Assembly (NCBI GenBank): GCA_028826165.1
Contig: JAPDFW010000116.1
Location: forward strand, 113,392-177,391
Length of the DNA: 64,000 nucleotides
From: Anaeramoeba ignava
Taxonomy: Eukaryota > Metamonada > Anaeramoebidae
Reading direction: 5' to 3'
Part shown: piece by piece, positions 35,301-48,097 of the stretch
How the letters are laid out: the number at the start of each line of letters is the position of its first letter
How positions within the stretch are numbered: the first letter of the stretch is position 1
Made by a program: the position numbers and the translations under genes
Notes under the pieces: model-generated
What the model saw: the letters and a program-made list of their open reading frames with translations, nothing else
Told to the model about the DNA's origin: nothing
The model's database searches: none

Positions 35301-38150
35301 AAATATTGGGAATTGATTTAATTTAATATTTATTTTATAAATTAATTTAAAAATATAATTTAATATTTAATTTTATTATTAAAATAATAATTTTAATGTT
35401 TTAGATTTAAATATTTTATTATTTAAATATTTAACATAAAAATATAAAAAAATTAGAATAGCTTTGATTTAATATTTAATTTATAAATTAATTTAAAAAT
35501 ATAATTTAATATTTAATTTTATTATTAAAATAATAATTTATTGTTTTTAGATTTAAATATTTTATTATTTAAATATTTAACATATAAATATAAAAATGAG
35601 AATAGATTTAATTTAATATTCAATTTATAAATTAATTTAAAAATATAATTTAATATTTATTTTTATTATTAAAATAATAATTTTAATGTTTTAGATTTAA
35701 ATATTTTATTATTTAAATATTTAACATATAAATATAAAAATGAAACTAGATTTAATTTAATACTTAATTTATAAATTAATTTAAAAATATAATTTAATAC
35801 TTATTTTTATGTTTAAAATAATAATTTAATGTTTTAGATTTAAATATTTTATTATTTAAATATTTAACATAAAAATATAAAAATGAAAATAGATTTAATT
35901 TAATATTCAATTTATAAATTAATTTAAAAATATAATTTAATACTTAATTTTATGTTTAAAAATAATAATTTAATGTTTTAGATTTAAATATTTTATTATT
36001 TAAATATTTAGCATATAAATATAAAAATAAGAATATATTTAATTTAATATTTAATTTATAAATTAATTTAAAAATATAATTTAATATTTAATTTTATGTT
36101 TTAAAATAATAATTTAATGTTTTAGATTTAAATATTTTATTATTTAAATATTTAGCATAAAAATATAAAAATGAGAATAGATTTAATTTAATATTCAATT
36201 TATAATTTAATTTAAAAATATAATTTAATATTTAATTTTATGTTTAAAATAATAATTTAATGTTTTAGATTTAAATATTTTATTATTTAAATATTTAGCA
36301 TAAAAATATAAAAATAAGAATAGATTTAATTTAATATTTGATTAATAAATTAATTTAAAAATATAATTTAGTATTTAATTTTATTATTAAAATAATAATT
36401 TATTGTTTTAGATTTAAATATTTTATTATTTAAATATTTAACATATAAATATAAAAATAAGAATAGATTTAATTTAATATTTAATTTATAAATTAATTTA
36501 AAAATATAATTTAATACTTAATTTTATTATTAAAATAATAATTTATTGTTTTAGATTTAAATATTTTATTATTTAAATATTTAACATAAAAATATAAAAA
36601 AATAAGAATATATTTGATTTAATATTTAATTTATAAATTAATTTAAAAAATATAATTTAATATTTAATTTTATTATTAAAATAATAATTTAATGTTTTAG
36701 ATTTAAATATTTTATTATTTAAATATTTAGCATATAAATATAAAAATGAAAATAGATTTAATTTAATATTTAATTTATAAATTAATTTAAAAAATATAAT
36801 TTAATACTTAATTTTATTATTAAAATAATAATTTATTGTTTTAGATTTTAAATATTTTATTATTTAAATATTTAGCATAAAAATATAAAAATGAAAATAG
36901 ATTTAATTTAATATTTAATTTATAAATTAATTTAAAAATATAATTTAATATTTAATTTTTATTATTAAAATAATAATTTATTGTTTTAGATTTAAATATT
37001 TTATTATTTAAATATTTAGCATATAAATATAAAAATGAGAATAGATTTAATTTAATACTCAATTTATAAATTAATTTAAAAATATAATTTAATATTTAAT
37101 TTTATTATTAAAATAATAATTTATTGTTTTAGATTTAAATATTTTATTATTTAAATATTTAGCATATAAATATAAAAATGAAAATAGATTTAATTTAATA
37201 TTTAATTTATAAATTAATTTAAAAATATAATTTAATATTTAATTTTATTATTAAAATAATAATTTAATGTTTTAGATTTAAATATTTTATTATTTAAATA
37301 TTAAACATATAAATATAAAAACAAAAATAGATTTAATTTAATATTTAATTTATAAATTAATTTAAAAATATAATTTTAATATTTAATTTTTATGTTTAAA
37401 ATAATAATTTTAATGTTTTAGATTTAAATATTTTATTATTTAAATATTAAACATATAAATATAAAAACAAAAATAGATTTAATTTAATATTTAATTTATA
37501 AATTAATTTAAAAATATAATTTTAATATTTAATTTTTATGTTTAAAATAATAATTTTAATGTTTTAGATTTAAATATTTTATTATTTAAATATTTAACAT
37601 AAAAATATAAAAATAAGAATAGATTTAATTTAATATTTAATTTATAAATTAATTTAAAAATATAATTTAATATTTAATTTTATTATTAAAATAATAATTT
37701 ATTGTTTTAGATTTAAATATTTTATTATTTAAATATTAAAACATATAAATATAAAAATAAGAATAGATTTAATTTAATATTTAATTTATAAATTAATTTA
37801 AAAATATAATTTAGTATTTAATTTTATTATTAAAATAATAATTTATTGTTTTAGATTTAAATATTTTATTATTTAAATATTTTACATAAAAATATAAAAA
37901 ATGAAAATAGATTTAATTTAATATTTAATTTATAAATTAATTTAAAAATATAATTTAATATTTAATTTTATTATTAAAATAATAATTTAATGTTTTAGAT
38001 TTAAATATTTTATTATTTAAATATTTTAACATATAAATATAAAAAATAAGAATAGATTTAATTTAATATTTAATTTATAAATTAATTTAAAAATATAATT
38101 TAGTATTTAATTTTATGTTTAAAATATAATTTTAATATTTTAAAAATGAA
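35301..38150. repeat. satellite B, block 3 (~146-bp unit, ~19-20 copies)
   Basis: The longest block of the satellite. Units contain TTATAAATTAATTTAAAAAT and ATTTAAATATTTAGCATAAA or AACATAT variants. It ends about 35 bp before the F-box gene start. Neighbouring units share variants (for example a run with TTAGCATA between ~36000 and 37170), a sign of local unit-by-unit amplification. Confidence 0.9.
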
Positions 38151-38185
38151 AATCATTTTTTCATTTTTTTCTTTGATATTTTTAA

Positions 38186-39648
38186 ATGTTAATTGAAATT
38201 AAAATTGGAAATGAAAATGAAAATGAAAATGAAAATGAAATATCAAAACTCACATTTACAACTCAAAGTTTTAATAAAAAATTTTGTTATTTAGAAGAAA
38301 AAGAAGAAAAAAAAGAAAAGAATAAAAACGAAATGAGAGAAGAAACAATATTTTCTGAATTACCTGATGAAAGTAAAATTTTAAAATTTAAAATTTTAAA
38401 ATTAAAATTAATTTAAAAAATTTCTTTCTTAAAAAGTGGTTCTTGAAATATTTACTCATTTAGATCCAGCTTCTTTATTTAAATGTTCACTTGTTTGTCA
38501 AAGATTTAATTTATTATCAAATGATAACTTGATTTGGAGGAATATTCTTGAAAAAAATACAAACATTTTTGATTTTAAAAAAATTGAATTTGATCCATTT
38601 TATTATCGATTTCAAATCAAAGAAGAAATTGGGATTAAAAATTATTTCCAAGCAAAAGAAGAAGAGAAAAGAATTGGAATTGAAGAGGATATTTTAGATC
38701 AAATACAAAATCAACCAAAAGAATTGATGAAGAAACAAATTTTAATTTTAAGGGAAATTATCAAGAAAATAAAAAGCGAAAGAAAAAATCAATCAAGAAA
38801 ATCAACATTGCAAAACTTTGTTGAAAAATACTTTCTAAAAGTGATTTTATTCTCAACAATTTTAGGCATTCATTTCCTTCCCAATCTTTTAGCTTGTTTA
38901 AGAGCTGACGAAATAATCAAAGGCTCTTGGTTTTTTGTATTTATTCCTTTATACATTTCAATTACGTTATTTTCAATTTTTTCGGATCTTGAAATTTTTC
39001 TTTCTCGAAGTTTTCATGATTCGGATTTTTTACTTTATGTTGGAATTGGGGTTTCTGGCTGGTTTTTATTGATATTCTTCATTATTTTACCCTTAAAATT
39101 GGATAATTCTGTTGATTCACCTTTGATTCTTTTTTTGATTCCTTTTTTCCTTTTTTCAATTATTATGATTTACTTCATTGTTTTATTTTTCAAGAAATTA
39201 AAAAGTAATTTTTCTTTTTGGAACTAAATTTTTTCTTTTTGAAACTAAATTCTTTTTTTCTTTAATAGATCCCAGTGATTTTTGGTTCTATTTAGCTGTT
39301 TGGGGTGCTATTGCTTTGGGAATTTTGTGTTTGGATATTTTCCTCATTTTAACTTCAATCAAAATTGATTATAATTCATCAATTAAATGGGAAATTGTTT
39401 TTATTCCTTTATTTGCTTTTTTTTTCATTTTCTTAATTGCTTTTATTGTTATTTTTTTTCTTCCAAAAGCAGAATCTGGAGCTTTTTTTTTTGTACTTGT
39501 TTGTGGAGTTTTAATTTTAACTTCTGAAATTATGACTCTTACAAATTTACTTTCCAAAACTTCAATTTTTTGGATTTATATTTATCTTCCCATTTTGATT
39601 CCTTCTTTCGTTTTGGTTTGTGCTTCAATAATTATTTCTTTCAGATAA
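38186..39648 (+). CDS. F-box protein with multi-pass membrane domain (TMEM185-like region)
   Basis: Three exons (38186-38372, 38437-39204, 39269-39648), both introns in phase 1, give about 444 aa. The F-box spans the first junction: FSELPDE then MVLEIFTHLDPASLFKCSLV and CQRFNLLSNDNLIWRNI. F-boxes bind Skp1 in SCF ubiquitin ligases. After a charged linker come at least eight hydrophobic segments, for example VILFSTILGIHFLPNLLACL, FVFIPLYISITLFSIF, GWFLLIFFIILPL, WEIVFIPLFAFFFIFL. The repeated W..VFIPL element recalls the Tmemb_185A family. F-box plus this membrane domain is known in some amoebozoan proteins as far as I recall. A ligase anchored in an internal membrane is a reasonable inference; the substrate is unknown. 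The start follows the satellite at once, so the promoter must be very short or lie in the array. Confidence 0.85.
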
Positions 39649-39805
39649 ATTATTTTTAAAAATTAATAAATTATTCATAATTTTTTTTTAAAAAAAGGAA
39701 AATATATTTTTTTGTAAATGATTTCTTTACGAATAAAAAAAAGAATCAAATTTAATTATATTTTGTAGAAGAAGAAGAAAAAAGAAGAGAAAAGGAAAAT
39801 ACAGT

Positions 39806-42800
39806 TTAATTTTTTTTCAAATAAGCAGGCATAAAAACAGAAATTAAAGAATCTGAAGTTGCAGCCAAATATAATTGATAAGGATGAAAATTAATTGCAT
39901 AAAAAAGTCCAAATTTTTGAACAATAAAAGCGTCATAATAACCAATTTTACCCATTAATTCACCATTTGTATTAAGGATACTAACATTATCATTTTTTAC
40001 AGCACTAAATATAAATATTAATTTAAATTTAATTTAATTTAAATTTAATTTAAAATTTAAAAATTGATTTAAATTTGATTTGAATTTGATTTAAAAATTA
40101 CCTCGCAATTAAAGGAGCATAATCACTCATTTCTAATGCAGTTAAACTATTATGAAGATTCAAAGTTTTTACAGGTTGTGGATATCTAAAATCCCAAAAC
40201 TTAATAACACCAGCAGAAGAACCAGTAATTAAAGTATTTTCATCTCCTTTCTGTTTGCAAATATTAATAATACGAGATTTATGTTCTGAAAAAGCAAATT
40301 TCAAAGAAGTGGAACGTTTATCTCTTAAATCATAAACTAAAAATCTTCCGTTATAAGATCCGCCAAAAAGAATATTTTTATCTTGAGGATCATGCTTCAA
40401 AGAAGTCAATCTTTGCTCACAATTACTAGGCAAAGTTTGATATTCAATTTCAGTATTAACATCCCAAATCTTAATAGCTCTATTCTCTCCAAAAACGGAA
40501 ACAAATCCGTTGTCTGGATTCCAGTCAAAAACACAACGTGAATCTTTCGAAGTTGATTTTTCCTCTAAATATGGGAAAGAACGCCAAGCTGAAACCATTT
40601 TGGGCTGTTCATCTCGATTGTTCATTAAAAATGTGTCCCATATCTTCACTATCCCATCAGTGGAGCCTGTCATAATTAAGCCACTATCATACTCGTTGAC
40701 AAGTGACAGAAAAGACAATCGAGATTTTCCCGAATTTCCGTTTTCGAATTTTTTAATGGATTTCCCTGGATTGACTGTCCAATCCCAAATTCTTATGGTG
40801 TTTCTTCCATCGATCGAGAAAAGAAACGGTTCAAAAGGATGAAATATAATTGATGTGACTTTTTTGGTTTGGTTGTCCATCACAGAGCAGCTTTCGGTGA
40901 TTTGCTGTTTCTTTTTTTGTGAAGAATATACTTTCATATCGTTAATCATTGCTTGTTTAGTTTTCATAATTGAATTAATATCTCGCATTTTTCTTTTTTT
41001 CTTTTTCTTTTTGTTGTTATTTTTATTTTGATTTTGATTTTGATTTTGATTTTGGTTTTGGTTTTGATGTTTTTCTTGATAACTTCGAATAAGATTTGAA
41101 TTATTTGATGTATATTCTTGGGGAACATTAAATGTATCAACACACATATCAAATAAATTCGAACGTAAAGGTTCGAGTTTTGATGAGTGTGTTTTCTGCA
41201 CTTTATCATTTTCGTTTTCGTGATATATTATTGACTGAGTTGATTCAGCTTTTTTGGGTGTTAAGAATTTTTTTTTGATTGGATTTTTTGGAGAAACAAT
41301 ATTGGGTTTTGTTTTTGGTTCTTTTTCGTGTTCCAAATCAATATTTTCAATTGTTTTATTTTTCTCATTGATTTCTTGAAAAGAATCTTTTGATTTTTTT
41401 GCGTTTGGTGAGAAAATTTCTGTCAAACTTCTTGGAGTTGTTTTGCGGAATGTTGTTGATGTTTTTAGTTTCCTGTTGCTTTTATTAATTGGTTGTAAAG
41501 TGTTTGAATTATTTGATAAGTCTTGGTTCTTCAGTTCTTTTTTGAGATAATTAATTGTTCCATCGTCTTTTGATTTGAATAAATGTGAATGATTTGGAAA
41601 CCAATATATTTTAAGTTTTTGAATAAATTGCTTTGCCAGCTGCTCAATTTCTTCATCAGGATCAAGTGTGAATGAAACAAGTGATTTCCATATCATTGAG
41701 AATATTGTTGAGTTATGATCGTATTGGATTTCCTGTTTATTATTTTCGAGTTTGCCGAGTTCGTAATCTATATCCATTGCAATATCCTTAATTTTATCTA
41801 TTATTATTTTTTTTTAAATGTATTTTTTTCAATATTTTTTCCAAATATATTATTTTTAAATATATTTTTTTTTTCAAACCTGAATAAAAACACACTAATT
41901 TTGTTAGCATCACTAATAACTCTTTTCTTACTAAAGGACTCCCATCATTTGCAATAGCTAATAATGAAATACTCATTCTTAATTCTTCAGAAGTCCTTGT
42001 TTCTTGTGTTCTATTTTCATAAATTATATTAGAAAGTCCATAAACAGCACAAGCTCTAACAATGGGAATTGGATCTTTCAAAAATCTGAAAAATTTATCA
42101 GAAATTCCATCAACAAGCGCCGAGTATTTTGCTTCATCATAACCTTCCATTAGTTTTGATAAACATAAACATGCCCATTGATGAACTATTGGGGATTGCT
42201 CATCTAATTTTGGCAAGCAAATATTTAATAAATGCGAACGATGACATTTTATTTTTCCTTCTAAATAATTGTCTTGAAGTAATGAAATGACAAGAGCAGT
42301 TGATGCAAAATTTTCAGGTGATAATTGAGGATTTGATAATGTGCTAATAAAATGAATATAACCTTTTTCTCTAACAAGATCTTCTTGGCATTTCTTTTTT
42401 TTTTTTGGATTATAAATTTCAATATAAAAATTATAAATATTTTTTTTTTTAAAAAAAAATTTTTTTCATTCTCATCAAAAAATACTTGGTCATAAGTTAA
42501 TATTTTCCCCCAAATTGTAATTAAAATCATTTTCAATTCAAAATCTTGAGTTGGAAGAAGCATTAAAACATAAGGAAAAATTCCAACAGTCAAAGCTTTT
42601 TTAACCGCCCATTTTCCAAGATCCAAAAACTTTACCAATAGCAATAAAGCATGTTTTCTATAATTCTGGCTCAATAATAACTGCAAAATAATCGGGAGTT
42701 GACCGACCCCAAATTGCAATTCTGTTCCCGAAGTGAGCCAACTTTCAAAAGCAATCAATTGATCCTGGAAAAATGAATTGAATTTATATGGACGGTTTTC

Positions 42801-44826
42801 AGAAGTATTTTTATCGGGAAATTGGGATATGCAAATATCAAGCGCCAAATCCCAAGTTTTCCAAAGAGGATGTTGATGAGTAGGAGGCAAAGAGGGAACA
42901 GAAAATGGAGTGCAACCGAAATTTCTCATTATTCTTGAGGCTAATAAAAAATTCCTAAACAAAGCAGCAATTAGCAAATCATCGCGATAAAGTTTTTTGA
43001 ACAGTTCCTTGGGGAAAGAACTCCAAGCTATCATATCAGTGATTGAAGTGAAGATCCAATTCAATTCACCGAGCGGAGAATTTCGATCTGAAAAATGGCC
43101 TTGAATATTATCCAATTTTTCAATAGGAAGATCAGGCAATAAAGTTCTATGAAGAGATAAACCGGCATGCAAACGAAGAGATATTTTGATTGGTGTTGTT
43201 AAACAGCAAGTAAATAGATCTGCTGGGAGTTTTGCGTTTGTTGGAAGTTCCTCTTCTTGTTGGCATGGCGCGAGTAAAATATAATCGCTTTGTGGTTGTG
43301 TTTCTGTTTGAGATTGAATGAATGGTTCACTAATTAAATCTGCGTTTGCACAATCCATTATGCATATTGATGAGCGTCCCAGCCATGATAAAAGCTCGTA
43401 TATTGAGAGAGGTATATATTGTGTATAATTTTGATTGAATACCCAAAGTTCTCGATTTCGTGTGGGTTTTGGTACTCCTGTTCCGTTGTAATGAAATAGA
43501 GATCGACCGTTTCCAATACTTCGACTTGTTCTTGTGCATGCTTCTTTTAAACTTTCAACTGATGGATCGAGGCATTTTTTGTAAGGGATCTTTAAATTTT
43601 GAATATAAATTAATAAATGAATTTTATAAATGAATTTTAATTATAATTTTATAAATGAATTTTAATTATAATTTTATAAATGAATTTTAATTATAATTTT
43701 ATAAATGAATTTTAATATTGATTTTAATTTTAATTATAATTATAATTTTAATTTTAATTATAATTTTAATTATAATTTTAATTTTAATTTTAATTTTTGA
43801 ATTTAATTTTAATTTTAATTTTGAATTTAATTTTAATTTTGATTATAATTTTAATTTTAATTTTAATTTTAATTTTAATTTTTGAATTTAATTTTAATTT
43901 TAATTTTAATATTGAATTTAATTTTAATTTTTGATTATAATTTTAATTTTAATTTTAATTTTAATTTTAATTTTGAATATAATTTTAATTTTAATTATAA
44001 TTTTAATTATAATATTAATTATAATTTTAATTTTAATTTTAATTTTAATTTTAATTTTAATTTTAATTTTAATTTTAATTTTAATTTTAATTTTAATTTT
44101 GAATATAATTTTAATTTTAATTATAATTTAAATTTTAATTATAATTTTGATTATAATTTTAATTTTGATTATAATTTTAATTTTAATTATAATTATAATA
44201 TTAATTTTAAATTTTAATTATAATTTTGAATTTAATTTTAATTTTAATTTTAATTTTAATTTTAATTTTAATTTTAATTTTAATTTTGAATATAATTATA
44301 ATTTTAATTTTAATTTTAATTTTAATTTTAATTTTCAATTTAATTTTAATTTTAATTTTAATTTTAATTATAATTTTCAATTTGATTTTAATTTTAATTT
44401 TAATTTTTGAATTTAATTTTGATTTTAATTTTGAATATAATTTCATTTTCAAATTTCAAATTATAATTCAGATTTTGAATCTACTTTTGGTTGCCAACGT
44501 TTATATTGATTTTCAAGAGCATTTCCAATTTCAACTAAAGCTTGAGGTTCATTCATTGATATAGGATTTATCCAACATTGAAGAATAGCTGAAGGATCTG
44601 GTTTACGAACATCAGGAGGATCAGTTCCAATATTCAAACATAAGCATAAAGTTGCTCCTTTTACTTTTTTCTGAAAAGAAATATAATTAAATTTTCAATT
44701 AATATAATTTATAGTTATATTTATTTTTATATTTATATTTATTTACTCTGTTTTGAACTCTCCATGTTTTTTTGGGTTTTCTTGTTGATGATAATTTCCT
44801 TTTATGATAAGGTTGATTAAAAAACA
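39806..44826 (-). CDS. RPTOR: Raptor, regulatory-associated protein of TOR (TORC1 subunit)
   Basis: Six exons: ~44826-44747, 44670-44485, 43589-42486, 42393-41896, 41786-40102, 40014-39806; about 1,250 aa. Raptor presents substrates to the TOR kinase. N-terminal conserved (caspase-like) domain: ATLCLCLNIGTDPPDVRKPD, CWINPISMNEPQALVEIG, LFHYNGTGVPKPT, ELWVFNQNYTQYIPLSIYEL, DCANADLI. HEAT-like region: DLFTCCLTTPIKISLRLHAG, PLGELNWIFTSITDMIAWSS, LFRNFLLASRIMRNFGCTP, DPIPIVRACAVYGL. C-terminal WD40 propeller from ~930: KVTSIIFHPFEPFLFSIDGR, MTGSTDGIVKIWD, LAATSDSLISVF. The linker is Ser/Asn/Lys-rich. Odd: exon 1 reaches TWRVQNR only in a frame offset by one base from the ATG, in a run of five T; HYNGHG of relatives is HYNGTG here. 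Otherwise excellent. Confidence 0.95.
43605..44460 (-). repeat. Raptor intron 2: TTTTAA/TATAAT hexamer array
   Basis: About 850 bp of AATTTT hexamers with TATAATTTTAAT and TTTGAA variants; starts near 43620 with a 24-bp unit (ATTTTATAAATGAATTTTAA) repeated four times. The donor is GTAGAT. Confidence 0.75.
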
Positions 44827-44899
44827 TTTGAAAGAAAAAAAATCAAAAAATATAAAATAGAAAAAAGGAAAAGGAAAAAAATAAAATTTTGTTTTTTCA

Positions 44900-47030
44900 T
44901 TTTTTTTTAAATTTAATTTTTAAATCAAAAAAAAAATACAAATTAGTCAAATATAATTCAAAATTACTAATTTTTTCTTTATTAATTTTTTTCCAAATCT
45001 AAATTTATTTTGAATAATATTTAATTTGGATTTTAATTGATTTATATTTAATTAATAAAATATTTAAATTTAAATTTATTTTGAATAATATTTAATTTAT
45101 ATTTTAATTGATTTATATTTAATTTATAAAATATTTAAATTTAAATTTATTTTGATTTATATTTAATTTGGATTTTAATTGATTAAATATTTAATTAATA
45201 AAATATTTAAATCTAAATCTATTTTGATTTATATTTAATTTGGATTTTAATTGATTTATATTTAATTTGGATTTTAATTGATTTATATTTAATTTGGATT
45301 TTAATTGATTTATATTTAATTAATAAAATATTTAAATCTAAATCTATTTTGAATAATATTTAATTTGGATTTTAATTGATTTATATTTAATTAATAAAAT
45401 ATTTAAATCTAAATCTATTTTGATTTATATTTAATTTGGATTTTGATTGATTTAAATAATTGATTTATATTTAATTTGGATTTTAATTGATTTATATTTA
45501 ATTAATAAAATATTTAAATTTAAATCTATTTTTAATATTAAAATTTTAGATTTTAATTGATTAAAATATTTTTGATTTATATTTAATTTGGATTTTAATT
45601 GATTAAATATTTTGATTTATATTTAATTAATAAAATATTTAAATTTAAATTTATTTTTGAATAATATTTAATTTGGATTTTGATTGATTTATATTTAATT
45701 AATAAAATATTTAAATCTAAATATATTTTGAATAATATTTAATTTGGATTTTAATTGATTTAATATTTAATTAATAAAATATTTAAATTTAAATTTATTT
45801 TAATTTATATTTAATTTGGATTTTTAATTGATTTATATTTAATTAATAAAATATTTAAATTTAAATCTATTTTGATTTATTTAATTTAGTTTTAATTGAT
45901 TAAATATTTTGATTTATATTTAATTTGGATTTTAATTGATTAAATATTTTGATTTATATTTAATTAATAAAATATTTAAATTTAAATTTATTTTGAATAA
46001 TATTTAATTTGGATTTTTAATTGATTTATATTTAATTAATAAAATATTTAATTTTAAATATATTTTGAATAATATTTAATTTGGATTTTAATTGATTAAA
46101 TATTTAATTAATAAAATATTTAAATCTAAATTTATTTTGAATAATATTTAATTTGGATTTTTGATTGATTTATATTTAATTAATAAAATATTTAAATTTA
46201 AACTATATTTTGAATAATATTTAATTTGGATTTAAATTGATTTATATTTAATTAATAAAATATTTAAATCTAAATCTATTTTTGAATAATATTTAATTTG
46301 GATTTTAATTGATTAAATATTTTTGAATAATATTTAAATCTAAATCTATTTTGAATAATATTTAATTTGGATTTTTTGATTGACTTAATTTAAAATATTT
46401 AAATTCTAAAATTTTAAAAATATTTAAATTTTTAAATTTATATTTTGAATAAAATATTTAATTTTAAATATATTTTGAATAATATTTAATTTGGATTTTA
46501 ATTGATTAAATATTTAATTAATAAAATATTTAAATCTAAATTTATTTTGAATAATATTTAATTTATGATTTTGATTGATTTATATTTAATTAATAAAAAT
46601 TTAATTTTAAAATATTTTGAATTAAATTTGGATTTTAATTGATTAAATATTTAATTAATAAAATATTTAAATCTATTTTTGATTTATATTTAATTTGGAT
46701 TTTAATTGATTTATATTTAATTTATAAAATATTTAAATCTAAATCTATTTTGATTTATATTTAATTTGGATTTTAATTGATTTATATTTAATTAATAAAA
46801 TATTTAAATCTAAATCTATTTTGATTTATATTTAATTTGGATTTTAATTGATTTATATTTAATTAATAAAATATTTAAATTTAAATCTATTTTGAATAAT
46901 ATTTAATTTAGATTTTAATTGATTTATAATATTTAATTAATAAAATATTTAATTAAATAATATTTATTTTGATTTTAATATTTAATTTAGATTTTGAATT
47001 GATTTTAAATATTTAATTCTATTTGAAAAT
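44900..47030. repeat. satellite C: ~75-bp unit tandem array
   Basis: Repeated landmarks AATTTGGATTTTAATTGATT, TATATTTAATTAATAAAATA and TTTAAATCTAAATCTATTTT recur about every 70-80 bp for about 2 kb, with some longer or shortened units. No gene. The region just outside 44827 should contain the Raptor promoter. Confidence 0.85.
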
Positions 47031-47307
47031 TAGTTTAAATCTTGGAATTCAAATTTATTTTTAGAAAAGAAAAAGAAAAAGAAAAGAATAAAAAAGAATA
47101 ATTTTTTTTGCTTTTGAGGTAATTTGTTGTAATTCAAAACCTATTTACAACCTCAAAACAAATTCCTTTTTTGGTTTGAATATTAATTACTGAAGAAAAA
47201 AAAAAGTTAAAAAAGCAAAAAAAAAATTGAAAAAAAAAGAAAAAAAGAAAAAATTTTTTGTTGTTTTTTTTTCAAGAAGCATAAGAAAATAAGAAACGGC
47301 AAACAGT
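47031..47307. other. intergenic stretch behind the bZIP gene
   Basis: A- and T-rich. One feature stands out: TTTTGAGGT near 47112 and ACCTCAAAA near 47151 form a 9-bp inverted repeat around a 30-nt spacer; it might be a 3' end structure, but this is weak. Confidence 0.3.
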
Positions 47308-47863
47308 TCAAATAAAGAAATCATCTATACCAATCAAATCATTGAACATATCTTCATCTTCCTCTTCGGGTTTCTTAGCAGGTTGTTGGGAAGTATTTCG
47401 ATAAGCAAGAGCAAGTGCGCGAGAAACAAAATTTTGGAAGTAATTTAGATGCTTCCGTAAGGCCTTAGTCTCAGCCTCGTATACAGCTTGCTTCACCTTA
47501 AACTCTTCATTCTCTTTCGTAAGGATTTTCATTCCTTTGTTTAAGCTCGTCAATCCGCTCCTTTTGTCTTTCTCTTGAACTTTTTTTCCGTTTTTTTGAG
47601 TCAATTTTTGGTTTTTTAATTTCCGTTTCTTCTTTAAATTCTTTTATCTCTTCTTGTTCTCTTGTTTCTGTTTTTTCAATTTCTTCTTTTTCTTCAGCTT
47701 TCCGTTTATTTTTTGAATTATTTTCATTTTTGTTAATTTCGGTTAAAGAAAATGGAAATTGAAATTGTAATTCTTCTGGAATTGGAAAATCCATAAAATT
47801 TGGAACTGAAAAATTGTTAGTTTTGGAATCTGTAAATAAACGAATATTATTGAATAAATCCAT
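47308..47863 (-). CDS. bZIP transcription factor, frame offset by one base inside the zipper
   Basis: Start MDLFNNIRLFTDSKTN at 47863; total 556 nt, one more than a multiple of three. The first frame holds an acidic/Phe-rich N-terminus (possible activation region), a Lys/Glu stretch, and the basic region KKRKKSSRERQKERIDELKQ. The second frame, from about 47525 down, continues ILTKENEEFKVKQAVYEAET, KALRKHLNYFQNFV and an acidic tail DMFNDLIGIDDFFI. If one A in the run GAAAATCC (~47528) is disregarded, Leu/Leu/Phe/Tyr/Leu/Phe fall exactly seven apart, with Asn at a typical core position: a textbook zipper. The basic region has SRER with Arg ten residues before the first Leu; the usual earlier Asn is replaced by Ser. 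Expected to be nuclear and to bind DNA as a dimer. Frame offset: error or mutation. Confidence 0.75.
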
Positions 47864-48097
47864 TTTGTTTATTAAAATTCTTTTAGACAAAAAAAAAGAG
47901 AAAAAAAAAATGAAAAAAATGAAAAAAATTTAAATTGAAAAAAAAAATTTTTTTAATTTAAAATAATAAGAAGAAAAAAAAATTTTTTAATTAAAAAAGG
48001 AGAAAAAAAAATTTTTGTTTTTTCATTTTTTTTCTTTCATTTTTTTTCATTTATTTCCTTTTTTTAAAACACAAAAAACAAACACAAAAAACAAAAA
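47864..48097. promoter_or_regulatory. divergent promoter between bZIP and EH-domain genes
   Basis: A 234-bp interval. The bZIP side carries AAAAAAATGAAAAAAATG (that is, TTTCATTTTTT on its sense strand); the EH side carries TTTTCATTTTTTTTC, TTCCTTTTTTTAAAAC, then an A/C-rich leader (ACAAAAAACAAACAC). Both follow the start-site pattern seen through the window. Confidence 0.5.

Noticed and set aside
47112-47160. Hairpin as a transcription terminator
   Set aside because: Only a 9-bp inverted repeat with a 30-nt spacer in a eukaryotic context; too weak to call.
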